Of a DNA stretch of 64,000 nt, positions 25,261 to 34,123 are shown piece by piece. Both the position numbers and the translations under genes were made by a program. The stretch covers positions 84,369 to 148,368 of the forward strand of contig NZ_JACJQY010000010.1 of the NCBI RefSeq assembly GCF_014696925.1. The letters run 5' to 3'. Within the stretch, counting starts at the first letter, position 1. Each line of letters begins with the position of its first letter. The notes under the pieces are model-generated. The model did no database searches, was not told where the DNA came from, and saw only the letters and a program-made list of their open reading frames with translations. This stretch comes from Phormidium tenue FACHB-1050 (lineage in GTDB: Bacteria; Cyanobacteriota; Cyanobacteriia; Pseudanabaenales; Pseudanabaenaceae).

Positions 25261-25691
25261 GTAAGTTTCAAATGTTTGATTCCGTTACCCTAAATCAAGA
25301 CATTCAACTTCACGATGGAGGAATTGCCCCACAAGGAACTGATGGTGCGATCGTGGAAATATTTGAAGATGGCGAAGCCTACCTAGTCGAACTATTTGGC
25401 GGATGGTTAAAGTTAACGACTGAAGGCGAAATGATCGAAGCATTTGAAGACGATCCCGAAGCATTTCGTGAAACCCTAGATGTAGAAACAATCTATCCTC
25501 ATCAAATAAATCTAGTAAATGCTCATCAACAAATTGACAAACAGAAAGTAAAGCAACAACTTTTAGAATTACTAGAACTACTTCCAGAAGAATCGATTCT
25601 GCAAATTAAAGACTTCACCGAATTTCTTTGCTATAAGCAAAAACAATCTACATCAGAAGTTCCCAAAAATGACAAGCTCTTAACTCTATGA
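25257..25691 (+). CDS. DUF4926-type protein
   Basis: 144 residues. The SH3-like DUF4926 core (MFDSVTLNQDIQLHDGGIAPQGTDGAIVEIFEDGEAYLVELF) occupies 1-62. An added C-terminal helical part follows at ~95-135 (KVKQQLLELLELLPEESILQIKDFTEFL), resembling the DUF2281-like antitoxin helix. It overlaps the DUF6883 gene by 4 bp. A degraded second DUF4926 copy follows at 25832. Confidence 0.78.
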   Translation: MSKFQMFDSVTLNQDIQLHDGGIAPQGTDGAIVEIFEDGEAYLVELFGGWLKLTTEGEMIEAFEDDPEAFRETLDVETIYPHQINLVNAHQQIDKQKVKQQLLELLELLPEESILQIKDFTEFLCYKQKQSTSEVPKNDKLLTL

Positions 25692-25759
25692 AAATTTATT
25701 TTATCTTTTAGCTAGAATAACAACCATCATGAAAGCTACTAGCACGACAGGACAACCAT

Positions 25760-25812
25760 GGGGGGATTGCCCCTACCTCAATAATTTAGATTTTTGTAGG
25801 GGCTGTGCCCCC
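25760..25812. repeat. REP inverted pair 3
   Basis: ggggggattgcccctac (25760-25776) and gtaggggctgtgccccc (25796-25812), an inverted doublet between the intact DUF4926 gene and its truncated copy. Confidence 0.7.
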
Positions 25813-25831
25813 GTGCCAGCCCTAGACTTAG

Positions 25832-25912
25832 ATGATCGTAGAATTCTATCCACGTAACATCAGTTACCTAGTAGAAATATTGGGTGGATGGTTCAAAGTC
25901 AACCTAGGTTAG
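25832..25912 (+). pseudogene. Truncated second DUF4926 copy
   Basis: An in-frame stretch of 26 codons reading MIVEFYPRNISYLVEILGG followed by WFKVNLG and a stop. It aligns without gaps to residues AIVEIFEDGEAYLVELFGG onward of the intact gene at 25257. The N- and C-terminal parts are missing. A REP doublet lies between the two copies and may have broken this one. Confidence 0.75.
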
Positions 25913-25934
25913 TGCTTTCAGCCATCCCCCGATC

Positions 25935-26918
25935 TTAATACAAGCGATCTAGAACGTAATTGGTTAAACCAATCAGAGATTGCTTAGGTGCAGAAGATGG
26001 CAACCACTCGATCGCAGTTAGCGCCGACTTGACATGACTCTTCGCAAGGTCACGCGATCGCGAAATACCTTCACTTTTATTCACTAGTTCTAGAGCCTTA
26101 TCGAGATCATCCACTTCACTAAACTCTCTCTCGATTAAGCCGCGCAACTGTGGATATTCCTCTATCGCAAATAACACTGGCGCTGTCAAATTACCTTGCT
26201 TGAGGTCAGAGCCAGCAGGCTTACCCAAAGTCTCAGTGGAACTAGTGAAATCAAGAATGTCATCAACAACTTGAAAAGCAATGCCAAAATGCTTGCCAAA
26301 GTTAAATAATTGCTCAGCCTGTACCTGACTAACACCGCTCAACACCCCCGCCGCCTTAGCACTACCCGCCATCAGCGAAGCCGTCTTATAAAAACTTTTC
26401 TCTAGATAATCCTCTAAGGTCAAACCGCTATCAAATGCAGTCAAGCTCTGCCGAATTTCACCCTCAGCAAAATCAGTGATCACCTTTGACAAAAGCTTCA
26501 CGACTTCCAGATGATCCAAATTGGCAAGATACCAAGATGCTTGAGCAAACAGAAAGTCTCCTGCTAATACCGCAATGCGATTACCAAAACTGCTATTCAC
26601 AGTTGGCATACCGCGCCGTAGATCAGCCGAGTCAATCACATCGTCATGCACCAAACTTGCAGTGTGGATCATTTCCGTGATCTCCGCAAGGCGGCGATGG
26701 CGTGAGGTGATATCGCGATCGCTCATGGTCGCCCGTGAAGCCAATAAGACCAGAGCGGGGCGCATACTCTTGCCCTTAGCCTCAAACAAATGCTCAGCAG
26801 CAGCATACAAAATTGGATGTCTTGCCCCAACCAACTGCTTCAGATTATCCGTGAGCATACGCAAGTCATCTTTGACTGGTGCAAAAAGTTCGGTGACAGA
26901 AGTAGTTGGAAGGCTCAT
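25935..26918 (-). CDS. sds: Solanesyl diphosphate synthase (trans-prenyltransferase)
   Basis: 327 residues. The first Asp-rich motif is DDVIDSADLRRG (short DDxxD type, after HTASLVHDD) and the second is DDILDFTS. FQ upstream of the second motif and GNLTAPVLFAIEE are typical of long-chain polyprenyl synthases. It elongates geranylgeranyl or farnesyl diphosphate with isopentenyl diphosphate to the C45 side chain of plastoquinone. Chain length is inferred from cyanobacterial orthologues. Monocistronic. Confidence 0.92.
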   Translation of the reverse strand: MSLPTTSVTELFAPVKDDLRMLTDNLKQLVGARHPILYAAAEHLFEAKGKSMRPALVLLASRATMSDRDITSRHRRLAEITEMIHTASLVHDDVIDSADLRRGMPTVNSSFGNRIAVLAGDFLFAQASWYLANLDHLEVVKLLSKVITDFAEGEIRQSLTAFDSGLTLEDYLEKSFYKTASLMAGSAKAAGVLSGVSQVQAEQLFNFGKHFGIAFQVVDDILDFTSSTETLGKPAGSDLKQGNLTAPVLFAIEEYPQLRGLIEREFSEVDDLDKALELVNKSEGISRSRDLAKSHVKSALTAIEWLPSSAPKQSLIGLTNYVLDRLY

Positions 26919-27255
26919 GCGAATAAACCAGTATTAAATATTAAATCAATTTTTACATATCTTCATATATTGTATGAGTAATGTTGTAAGAGTTAAAGCC
27001 CGACTTAGCTGGTTTTTGTGGTCATCATCATTCAAACGACTGCAAACGGCTGATACTCTGTACCTACTACTCCTTTAGCCAGAAATTTTTTGGCGATCGT
27101 TATAGAAGAACCGTTTTTTGGTGGCGCAGCTAAGCCGCACCACCAAAAAACGGTTCTCGATTTTAGGTACTGCTTCACCTTTACTCGTTATGTATCGCAA
27201 TGATATATATTATTTAACAAATCGTAATCCAATCGTATAGATGGAACTTTGACTA
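26919..27255. other. Intergenic region between sds and rpaA
   Basis: 337 bp holding divergent promoters. The only structure is a 51-bp palindrome at 27107-27157 (arms agaaccgttttttggtgg and complement). No ORF or RNA gene was recognised. Confidence 0.6.
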
Positions 27256-27999
27256 ATGATGCCTAGGCTGCTCTTGATCGATGATGATCCGATAATCTCT
27301 GAAATGGTGACGCTGAACCTCGAACATGCTGGCTATCAAGTCAGTCAAGCGAGTGATGGTATCAAAGGACAAGCACTTGCCATTCAGTTGATGCCTGACA
27401 TGATCATCCTTGACTTGATGCTGCCTAGAGTAGATGGGTTTACTGTCTGTCAAAGATTGCGCCGTGATGAACGGACTAAAGAAATTCCTGTAATGATGCT
27501 TACCGCGATGGGGCAAACCCAAGATAAGGTTGAGGGATTTAATGCTGGTGCAGATGACTATCTGACTAAGCCCTTTGAGCTGGAAGAGATGCTAGCGCGA
27601 GTACGTGCTTTACTGCGCCGTACAAATCGGATTATTGACACTGCTAAGCATGGTGAAATTTTAATTTTTGGTTCATTGACGCTTGTCCCTGAGCGCTTTG
27701 AGGCGATTTGGTTTAATAAAACTGTCAAGTTAACTCATTTAGAGTTTGAACTATTACATTGTTTGTTACAGCGTCATGGTCAAACAGTATCACCTAGCGA
27801 AATTCTCAAAGAAGTCTGGGGCTATGAACCCGATGATGATATCGAGACTATCCGTGTGCATATTCGCCATCTACGCACCAAGTTAGAACCAGATCCTCGC
27901 CATCCTAAATATATCAAAACCGTATATGGTGCTGGCTATTGCTTAGAGCTTCCCAAAGATGAGGATAACCATCAAGACGAAGGGGCGATCGCTGAATAA
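27256..27999 (+). CDS. rpaA: OmpR-family response regulator RpaA
   Basis: 247 residues. The receiver domain has LLIDDDP, phosphoacceptor D53 in [12 protein letters not shown], and K105 in YLTKPFE. The winged helix covers ~145-235. The block [17 protein letters not shown], then [18 protein letters not shown] and [12 protein letters not shown] is the near-invariant RpaA signature. RpaA receives phosphate from SasA (KaiC output) and drives circadian gene expression, and it affects phycobilisome coupling. The N-terminal [26 protein letters not shown] separates it from RpaB. It is followed by a palindromic terminator at 28057-28090. Confidence 0.9.
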   Translation: MMPRLLLIDDDPIISEMVTLNLEHAGYQVSQASDGIKGQALAIQLMPDMIILDLMLPRVDGFTVCQRLRRDERTKEIPVMMLTAMGQTQDKVEGFNAGADDYLTKPFELEEMLARVRALLRRTNRIIDTAKHGEILIFGSLTLVPERFEAIWFNKTVKLTHLEFELLHCLLQRHGQTVSPSEILKEVWGYEPDDDIETIRVHIRHLRTKLEPDPRHPKYIKTVYGAGYCLELPKDEDNHQDEGAIAE

Positions 28000-28056
28000 A
28001 CTAAAAAGACCTTGTTTTACAAGTTCTTTTTGGCAAGAAATTATACGCAATAAGAC

Positions 28057-28090
28057 AAAGTAAGGGCAATTCATGAATTGCCCTTACTTT
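28057..28090. terminator. Perfect palindrome after rpaA
   Basis: aaagtaagggcaattcatg and its complement, 34 bp, 57 bp after the rpaA stop. Probable terminator. Confidence 0.7.
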
Positions 28091-28110
28091 TAGATACAAC
28101 GAGCATCAAA

Positions 28111-28446
28111 AGAAACTCCACAGAGTGGAGTTTCTTTTATTGATCTCTCAAGTCACGCTTGTAAAAATTACTGATGTAGCGATCGCCATACCAATAAAAA
28201 AGAGACCCGCGCAGCAAGTCTCTTTTTTATGTACAAAGTGCCTCTTGAAAAAATTGCTGCTGTAGCGATCGCCCCACCAACAAAAAGAAATCCCACGGAG
28301 TGGGATTTCTTTTTGTTGGTGGGGCGACGCTTGTAAAAATTGCTGCTGTAGCGATCGCACTAATTATCAAGAGAGACCTCACGGAGTGGGGTCTCTCTTT
28401 TAACTTTCAAGCGACGCTTGTAAAAATTACTGCTGTAGCGATCGCT
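28111..28446. repeat. Four hairpin-plus-tail units, period about 86 bp
   Basis: Four conserved tails, cttgtaaaaattgctgctgt followed by agcgatcgc, start at 28158, 28244, 28330 and 28417. Each is preceded by its own hairpin: 28111-28137, 28195-28229, 28272-28324 and 28369-28401. Hairpin loops share cacggagtg or similar, but stems differ. The array fills the rpaA-glgA gap. It is not CRISPR-like. Confidence 0.85.
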
Positions 28447-28498
28447 ATATGCCTGAAAATAATTTAGATAGCCTGACATAACGAGTAATGATCAACAA

Positions 28499-29875
28499 AT
28501 GAAAATTTTATTTGCGGCGGCTGAAGTTGCACCTCTTGCCAAAGTTGGTGGCATGGGCGATGTGGTGGGTGCGCTCCCGCCGATTCTCAAGAAGATGGGA
28601 CATGACGTGCGGATCATCATGCCTTACTACGGCGTAATCCCAGACAAGCTCAAGGAAAACCCTGAATGGAAATGGAAAGGCTATGCCATGTTTCAGGAGT
28701 TTGATATTTTTGAAACCGTATTACCAGGTACAGATGTCCCCTTGTACTTAATGGGGCATGGATCATTTATTCCTGCTCGCGTTTACGGTGGTGAAGATGA
28801 AGATTGGCGGTTTACCATGTTTGCCAATGCCGTCGCCGAATTTGCATGGAACTATTGGAAGCCTAATATTATTCACTGTCATGACTGGCATACAGGCATG
28901 ATTCCTGTGTGGATGCACCAAGTTTCTGACATTGGCACAGTATTCACGATTCATAACCTAGCTTACCAAGGTCCTTGGAAATGGTTCCTCGATAAAATTA
29001 CTTGGACTCCTTGGTATATGGATGCCCATAACACGATGGCAGCAGGTATCAAGTATGCCGATCGCGTAAATACAGTATCTCCAACTTATGCTCAACAAAT
29101 CTGTACACCTATCTATGGGGAAGGGCTAGAGGGCTTGCTTTCCTTCTTGAAGCCTTGGGGAATTTTAAACGGTATCGATACGGAATTAGAAAACCCTGCT
29201 ACCGATACCGCCTTGGTACAAAACTACTCTGTTGAAACCCTTGACGATCGCATGGCAAATAAGATTGCTTTGCAAAAAGAACTAGGTTTAACCGTAAACC
29301 CTGCAACTTTCTTAATCGGCATGGTCGGTCGTTTAGTGGAGCAGAAAGGTATTGATTTACTGCTGCAAACCCTTGAACGTTTCCTAGCATATACAGATGC
29401 TCAGTTTGTGGTTTTGGGAACAGGCGATCGCTATTACGAATCGCAACTATGGCAAATTGCCGCCCGTTACCCAGGTCGCATGTCAGCTCAAATTTTGTTT
29501 AACATAGCGCTTTCCCATCGTGTTTATGCTGGGTCGGATGCCTTTTTGATGCCAAGTCGTTTTGAACCATGTGGACTGAGTCAATTGATCGCAATGCGCT
29601 ATGGTTGTGTGCCAATTGTCCGTCGTACTGGTGGACTGGTGGATACGGTGTCTTTTCATGATCCAATTGGTCAGACAGGTACAGGCTTTAGTTTTGATCG
29701 TTATGAGCCTTTGGATATGTACACCTGCATGGTACGTGCGTGGGAAAGCTATCGCTATACCGATGCATGGCGCTTGTTACAACAACGCGGTATGAACAAT
29801 GACTTCAGTTGGCAAACATCCGCCGAGAAGTATGTGCAACTATATCGCTCGATTCCTGGTTTAGATAAAGCCTAG
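28499..29875 (+). CDS. glgA: Glycogen synthase (ADP-glucose, GT5)
   Basis: 458 residues. The N-terminal Rossmann domain begins MKILFAAAEVAPLAKVGGMGDVVGALP with the KxGG ADP-glucose site. HCHDWHTG, LNGIDTELENP, VGRLVEQKGIDLL and the C-terminal catalytic block PSRFEPCGLSQLIAMRYG ... RTGGLVDTV complete the GT5 set. It transfers glucose from ADP-glucose to growing alpha-1,4-glucan in the cytoplasm. Cyanobacteria usually have two GlgA types; this sequence (YYGVIPDKLKENPEWKW, WKWFLDKITWTPWYM) resembles GlgA2, but that assignment needs comparison. Confidence 0.95.
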   Translation: MKILFAAAEVAPLAKVGGMGDVVGALPPILKKMGHDVRIIMPYYGVIPDKLKENPEWKWKGYAMFQEFDIFETVLPGTDVPLYLMGHGSFIPARVYGGEDEDWRFTMFANAVAEFAWNYWKPNIIHCHDWHTGMIPVWMHQVSDIGTVFTIHNLAYQGPWKWFLDKITWTPWYMDAHNTMAAGIKYADRVNTVSPTYAQQICTPIYGEGLEGLLSFLKPWGILNGIDTELENPATDTALVQNYSVETLDDRMANKIALQKELGLTVNPATFLIGMVGRLVEQKGIDLLLQTLERFLAYTDAQFVVLGTGDRYYESQLWQIAARYPGRMSAQILFNIALSHRVYAGSDAFLMPSRFEPCGLSQLIAMRYGCVPIVRRTGGLVDTVSFHDPIGQTGTGFSFDRYEPLDMYTCMVRAWESYRYTDAWRLLQQRGMNNDFSWQTSAEKYVQLYRSIPGLDKA

Positions 29876-29919
29876 ATAAATAGGGGGGCGCTTAGCGCCC
29901 CCCCTATTTATCTAGGCTT
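29868..29919. terminator. Palindromic terminator overlapping the glgA stop
   Basis: aagcctagataaatagg and its mirror copy around ggcgcttagcgcc, 52 bp with one G/C-run length difference. The left arm contains the last glgA codons and the TAG. Confidence 0.8.
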
Positions 29920-29989
29920 GCAAATCTCTCAAAGCCCTGTGAGAATTACATCTAATTAAATTTAATCGCTCTTTCAGGCTACCTAATCA

Positions 29990-30874
29990 ATGCGTCAGTT
30001 TCCTACTATTCTTATTCCTCCAGAAGTGCAGCGCATTGCTCAGTCTAAGCCTGTTGCACCCAAGCTAAGTATGACCTTGCCAAGGTTACCTTCCAATCAA
30101 CAGCCCACGCCGATTCAAATTCAAGAAGCGATCGCCTTGAGCTTTGGTTTGATTGTCCTAGTAGCAATAGTAACCGCCGTCGCCAAAGAGTTAGGAATAA
30201 TGATGTTGATCGTGGGAACGGTCGCAATTGTCTTGAGAATTAGATATCAGTTTCTCACTTACAAAAAACGATATCAAAACCATCAAAATCATCTGCAAAA
30301 CTATTTCGCAAAGCTAGAAGCTTATTCCCGCGAAGAGGTTAGTTATCAGCAACAATTAGCGATCGCCCATGCGCCTGAACGTATCCTTGAGTTTCGCCAT
30401 CAGCAATTTCAGAAGTTCTTTGCTAAGATTCCAACCGTCGAAAATGCGATCGCCCTAACCAAAAGTAGTAATCCTACGGATCGTGATCAATCGGCTATTT
30501 ATGGTTTTGGAAAGACCCTTCAACAGTATTTATCGGGAACTCTCTATCAAGGTGTCAAGATTTATATACCTAGCATTGATCATGATTGGGTTCCTGCTTT
30601 GACCTATATCGATCCTGCGTTGAATGTACATATTGCGATCGAGATTATTGCAGATTCAGAAAGTGCGGCAAATCTAATGCAAAAGGATCTTAGCGATCGC
30701 TTTTTAGTAGATTCAGGCTGGATCATGATCAAGTTCTCGCAAAAGCAAATCTTGCAAAACTCAGTCCAATGTTGCAAGGAATTTGCCAAATTACTCGATC
30801 GCTTAAGTCTTGATCCATCTGTCTTACCCAACTTTGAGTCTATTCCTGATTTAGTCCCTACCAGAAGCAATTGA
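29990..30874 (+). CDS. Hypothetical membrane protein, 294 aa
   Basis: An ~45-residue Pro-rich N-terminus (FPTILIPPEVQRIAQSKPVAPK) precedes two membrane segments at ~48-82 (LSFGLIVLVAIVTAVA, IMMLIVGTVAIVL). A coiled basic stretch to ~125 (FLTYKKRYQNHQNHLQNYFAKLEAY) follows, then a soluble C-terminal domain (IYGFGKTLQQYLSG, WVPALTYIDPALNVHIAIEIIADSE, LVDSGWIMIKFSEK-like). The last part has the D-x-A-IEI and I-F features of a PD-(D/E)XK-like nuclease fold, but this is weak. Cyanobacterial hypothetical. Confidence 0.65.
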   Translation: MRQFPTILIPPEVQRIAQSKPVAPKLSMTLPRLPSNQQPTPIQIQEAIALSFGLIVLVAIVTAVAKELGIMMLIVGTVAIVLRIRYQFLTYKKRYQNHQNHLQNYFAKLEAYSREEVSYQQQLAIAHAPERILEFRHQQFQKFFAKIPTVENAIALTKSSNPTDRDQSAIYGFGKTLQQYLSGTLYQGVKIYIPSIDHDWVPALTYIDPALNVHIAIEIIADSESAANLMQKDLSDRFLVDSGWIMIKFSQKQILQNSVQCCKEFAKLLDRLSLDPSVLPNFESIPDLVPTRSN

Positions 30875-30987
30875 GGGATTTGCTGAGCTGTGGGGGCAAA
30901 ATCCTAAAATTGGATTTATAGTCAGAATTGCTACAGCGATCGCGGGTTAATAGGGTTTATTGTTGGCAAATGCTAAGATCAGCGACT

Positions 30988-31089
30988 ATACGAATTCACG
31001 AAAGTGTTGCCACACTTGTGTGAATCAAAAAACAAATCCAGTAAGGGTTCTTAAATTAAGAAATAGCGTAGCCATTCTTAATTTGGTAT
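30988..31089. repeat. Two-hairpin element, copy C
   Basis: 102 bp bounded by atacgaa and tttggtat. Palindromes have cores aagtgttgccacactt and aatagcgtagccatt, and the linker is aatccagtaagggttc. It is a more degraded relative of the copies at 16358 and 35633. It lies inside the longest open frame of the next gene, which shows that frame's 5' part is not coding. Confidence 0.75.
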
Positions 31090-31139
31090 TACAAGCTGAT
31101 AAATCTTCGTTTTGTAGGTTTTATGTGAGGGTCTTGCCC

Positions 31140-31562
31140 GTGAATGCTGCTGAACAAGCTAGAAATGTCGAAGTAGCGACCAAAATCGCCACGATTGTCA
31201 ATTTGTTTAAAGCTATTTACCCTGCTGCACGCTCTGATTTGAAACCTTGGCTAAATAATTCCGATACACGCAGATTACTCGATCCAGACTCGATTGATGT
31301 CGGCTTTCATTTCCCAGGGGTAAGCTGGCGGCTCAAGGTTCGCAGCATTCTCTTCCAAATTCGACTATATGAAGATCCTGTGGATGGAGATTTGCGAGCG
31401 ATCGGGATCGAAGCAAGTGGACATGACTATAAAGGCGAATGCTGGCGCTTCTCGACAGTAGATAACTGGCAGTTTTTTGGCGATAAGATGCCAATGGAAG
31501 ATGGAATTGAAAACCTACGCGAGTTTAGTCGCCAAACTCTAGAAGTATTTAATCGTAAATAA
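31140..31562 (+). CDS. Conserved hypothetical protein, 140 aa
   Basis: Start taken at the GTG of VNAAEQARNVEVAT with a gaggg ribosome-binding site upstream. The longer frame from 30960 consists of a repeat element and is rejected. A soluble protein with a helical first half (KIATIVNLFKAIYPAARSDLKPWL) and a beta second half (GFHFPGVSWRLKVRSILFQIRLYE, RAIGIEASGHDYKGECWRFSTVDNW). No family recognised. Its stop is followed by two MITE-like palindromic elements. Confidence 0.65.
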   Translation: MNAAEQARNVEVATKIATIVNLFKAIYPAARSDLKPWLNNSDTRRLLDPDSIDVGFHFPGVSWRLKVRSILFQIRLYEDPVDGDLRAIGIEASGHDYKGECWRFSTVDNWQFFGDKMPMEDGIENLREFSRQTLEVFNRK

Positions 31563-31570
31563 TGTGAGTG

Positions 31571-31669
31571 TATATAGCGTTTATCAGTCTAGTGAAGTAC
31601 GGGTTTGTTTCCCCGCCTTCGGCGGGGAAACAAACCTATGTACCTCGTTTGCTTGAAAAGCGCTATATA
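31571..31669. mobile_element. MITE-like element, 99 bp, TATATAGCG ends
   Basis: Terminal inverted repeats tatatagcg (31571-31579) and cgctatata (31661-31669) enclose a palindrome ggtttgtttccccgcc / ggcggggaaacaaacc (31602-31636). Same length as the element at 35839-35937. No coding capacity. Confidence 0.65.
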
Positions 31670-31721
31670 GGCTTTTCAAAGTTGCTGGGGGTAGCTGACG
31701 ACGTTTCTCTTCGGAGGTAGA

Positions 31722-31796
31722 TATAGCTAAACCCAAGTAGTGAGAGGCGGCGCGAAGCGCCGCCTCTCACTACTTGGGTTTTGATTTGTGGCTATA
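31722..31796. mobile_element. MITE-like palindromic element, TATAGC ends
   Basis: tatagc near 31722 and gctata near 31791 flank a 53-bp perfect palindrome (31729-31781) with core ggcggcgcgaagcgccgcc and arms starting aaacccaagtagtgaga. It lies just downstream of the minus-strand MFS gene and can terminate it. Confidence 0.65.
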
Positions 31797-31801
31797 GCTT
31801 T

Positions 31802-33199
31802 TTATGATTCGACTAATTGACGGGCAATGTACCAAGTGAGAATCCCCGTTGCGATCGCGATCGCACTTAGCGCAAAAATTACCTTCTGCAATCCAAAATA
31901 GGACTCAGCGATACCTGCTACTGATAAAGGCAAACTGAGGGCAATATTTACGGCATTATTCTGTAAGCCAAAGACTTTGCCACGTACATCTTCAGGGGTT
32001 TCTTCTTGGATCACCGTCTGCATCGGAATTACACATAAACCCGCAAAAATGCCAGTACCCGCGATCGCAATTAGTCCCAAACCAAAGCGATCGCTAAAAA
32101 CCGCCAACATCCCTAAAAATACTGACATCCCAAGAGAGCCAATTAAAGAAAGCATTTGACGGCTACAGCGATCGCCCAGTTTTGCGACAATTCCTGCACC
32201 TATCGCCATCCCCAAACTTGCTACAGCTAATAAAAATCCAAACTGTTCTGATTTAATTTCAGGCATTACCTCGGCTAAACGCACAGCTAATACTGTCAAA
32301 GCGGCAATGATCGAAAAAGTGCAAATTAATTGGATCAGAGCTGATAGTGAAGTCTTCTTATGATTGAGATATTGCAAGCCTTCTTTGATGTCATTCCAAA
32401 GGTGAAAACTATCACGGTGTAAGTCTTCTTTGGTTTCACCTGTTTTCAATAAAATTAAAATAATCCCTGCGAGTAAATAACTGCCACCCACAAGGATTTC
32501 TTGACCGACATTGTGCCAGAGATGATCGGATAGGGCTAAGAGTGGTTCACCAAGGGCAAATCCTAAAATCAACGCCGCCATAATCGTGGTTGTGTAGAGA
32601 GAATTGGCTGCTAGTAATTTGGGCTTCTCCACGACAAGGGCGATCGCTGACTGTTCGGCGGGAGTAAAAAACTGCGTAAAGGTTGAGACAAGAAAAGTAA
32701 TGCACAATAAACCCCAAAAGCCTGTTGGTGCGCCCCAAGGCAACACACTATTTTTAGTAACCCAGAGTAAGAGGGGAATGCTGAGAACTAAGACTCCTCG
32801 CAGAATATTGGAACTAACTAAAACTGTTTTTTTATTCCAGCGATCGATATATACCCCAGCGATCGATCCAAATAAAATCGCAGGAATGGTAAATGACACC
32901 ATGACTGCGGAGACCCAACCACTAATTGTTTCGCCCTCTTGCTGAAATTGGGTAGAAACGATCGCAATCACGAGTACTAAAAAAATCTTATCGGCAATCT
33001 GCGAAAAGACCTGTCCGCTCCACAGCGATAAAAAATTAGGATTGCGAAGCACAGATTTAGAATCGGTAGGTAAATCTGGTGTTTCTAGGGTTTCGCCATT
33101 TAAGATTTCGCCATTGCCATTATTAATGTGAAGATCTGCGTGATGATGATCGGGTGGTTCTGGCAGATTGGGTGTAGGTGGATCGAATAAATGGGTCAT
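31802..33199 (-). CDS. MFS transporter
   Basis: 465 residues: an ~45-residue hydrophilic N-terminus, then about 11-12 membrane helices (FLSLWSGQVFSQIADKIFLVLV start, VYIDRWNKKTVLVSSNILRG loop motif, FTPAEQSAIALVV, LGDRCSRQMLSLIGSLGMS). This matches the MFS_3/EntS-like drug or siderophore exporter group. Its start overlaps the recO stop by 4 bp, so it is transcribed with recO. Substrate unknown. Confidence 0.88.
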   Translation of the reverse strand: MTHLFDPPTPNLPEPPDHHHADLHINNGNGEILNGETLETPDLPTDSKSVLRNPNFLSLWSGQVFSQIADKIFLVLVIAIVSTQFQQEGETISGWVSAVMVSFTIPAILFGSIAGVYIDRWNKKTVLVSSNILRGVLVLSIPLLLWVTKNSVLPWGAPTGFWGLLCITFLVSTFTQFFTPAEQSAIALVVEKPKLLAANSLYTTTIMAALILGFALGEPLLALSDHLWHNVGQEILVGGSYLLAGIILILLKTGETKEDLHRDSFHLWNDIKEGLQYLNHKKTSLSALIQLICTFSIIAALTVLAVRLAEVMPEIKSEQFGFLLAVASLGMAIGAGIVAKLGDRCSRQMLSLIGSLGMSVFLGMLAVFSDRFGLGLIAIAGTGIFAGLCVIPMQTVIQEETPEDVRGKVFGLQNNAVNIALSLPLSVAGIAESYFGLQKVIFALSAIAIATGILTWYIARQLVES

Positions 33200-34032
33200 A
33201 TATTAAAAAAACAGGTGTCAATCAGAGCCGAAGACTGGATTGGTCTATCAAAATGATACTGTGCATAGGCTCGTAACAATCTTTCAACTGCAAGCCAATC
33301 TGTTGTATGCGTTTCTAAAATATTATCTGCTAAATCAGTCTGTGCAAGTTCTTGCATAGCAAGAAGTTCAGATGCATTGAGGTAGTGACTAATGCGATTA
33401 TACATAGCATCACTAATGCTTAGCTCAGGGCGATCGCCGTTCGGATTACCGTCATTCGCAAGATCGGTTATTTCGAGATTGATGACTCCGCCGCCAACTA
33501 TGCTAAATCCTGCTTTCCATTTTGGCTGGTGGCGATTGGCAACCACTGGGCTTTGGCTAATGCAGCAACTATGCACTTGTGGCGCAAATCCTGCGATCGC
33601 CAATAGGTGATAGATCCCATGATTCAAATGAGCCAAAACATTTTGATTTTCAGCTTCCTGAATACGATTTAGATGCTCGATTAGTACTAAAAAAAGTTCT
33701 TCCTGTGGTTGAGCGGATAATGCTTGCATGAGGGCAAGTTCTGACAAATATTGAGCTGCCGTGAGCTTAGCTAGAGTTTTACCTAAACCGACAAAAGACT
33801 GTAACACTTCCGCATTTTTAATCCGATCCATATTGCGTCCTGCGGAAATCTGCAAATCATTAACCACAAATAAGCCCGATCGCCCTGCCATTGGTGAGCG
33901 ATGTTTTCTCGCTCCTGCGGCTACGGCTCTGATCAATCCATGCTCCTTGGTGAGGATCGTCAGCAGGCGATCGTTTTCACCTAAGGGCATACCCTTAAGA
34001 TTGATTCCTGTGGCGCGATATTCTTTAGGCAA
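33196..34032 (-). CDS. recO: DNA repair protein RecO
   Basis: 278 residues. OB-fold N-terminus (YRATGINLKGMPLGENDRLLTILTKEHGLIRAVAAGARK) and a helical C-terminal domain (LIEHLNRIQ, GIYHLLAIAGFAPQVHSCCIS). The Cys pair is only partly preserved, as in other cyanobacterial RecO. RecO anneals SSB-coated single strands and loads RecA with RecR in gap repair. First gene of a two-gene unit with the MFS transporter (ATGA-type overlap). Confidence 0.93.
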   Translation of the reverse strand: MPKEYRATGINLKGMPLGENDRLLTILTKEHGLIRAVAAGARKHRSPMAGRSGLFVVNDLQISAGRNMDRIKNAEVLQSFVGLGKTLAKLTAAQYLSELALMQALSAQPQEELFLVLIEHLNRIQEAENQNVLAHLNHGIYHLLAIAGFAPQVHSCCISQSPVVANRHQPKWKAGFSIVGGGVINLEITDLANDGNPNGDRPELSISDAMYNRISHYLNASELLAMQELAQTDLADNILETHTTDWLAVERLLRAYAQYHFDRPIQSSALIDTCFFNI

Positions 34033-34123
34033 TTTAAGACTCTTGGATAGGTAAATGGACTAAAATAGCGATCGTCAATTGTTTTTTAGCAAATAAGCTA
34101 CTTTAAACCTTTCTATTGCCACA

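Noticed and set aside
28111..28446. CRISPR array
   Set aside because: Units are ~86 bp with a conserved tail and variable hairpins; there are no short identical repeats with unique ~35-bp spacers and no cas genes nearby.
30960..31139. Longer N-terminus for the hypothetical gene at 31140
   Set aside because: This stretch is a copy of the two-hairpin repeat element and lacks protein-like sequence. A GTG with a ribosome-binding site lies just after it.
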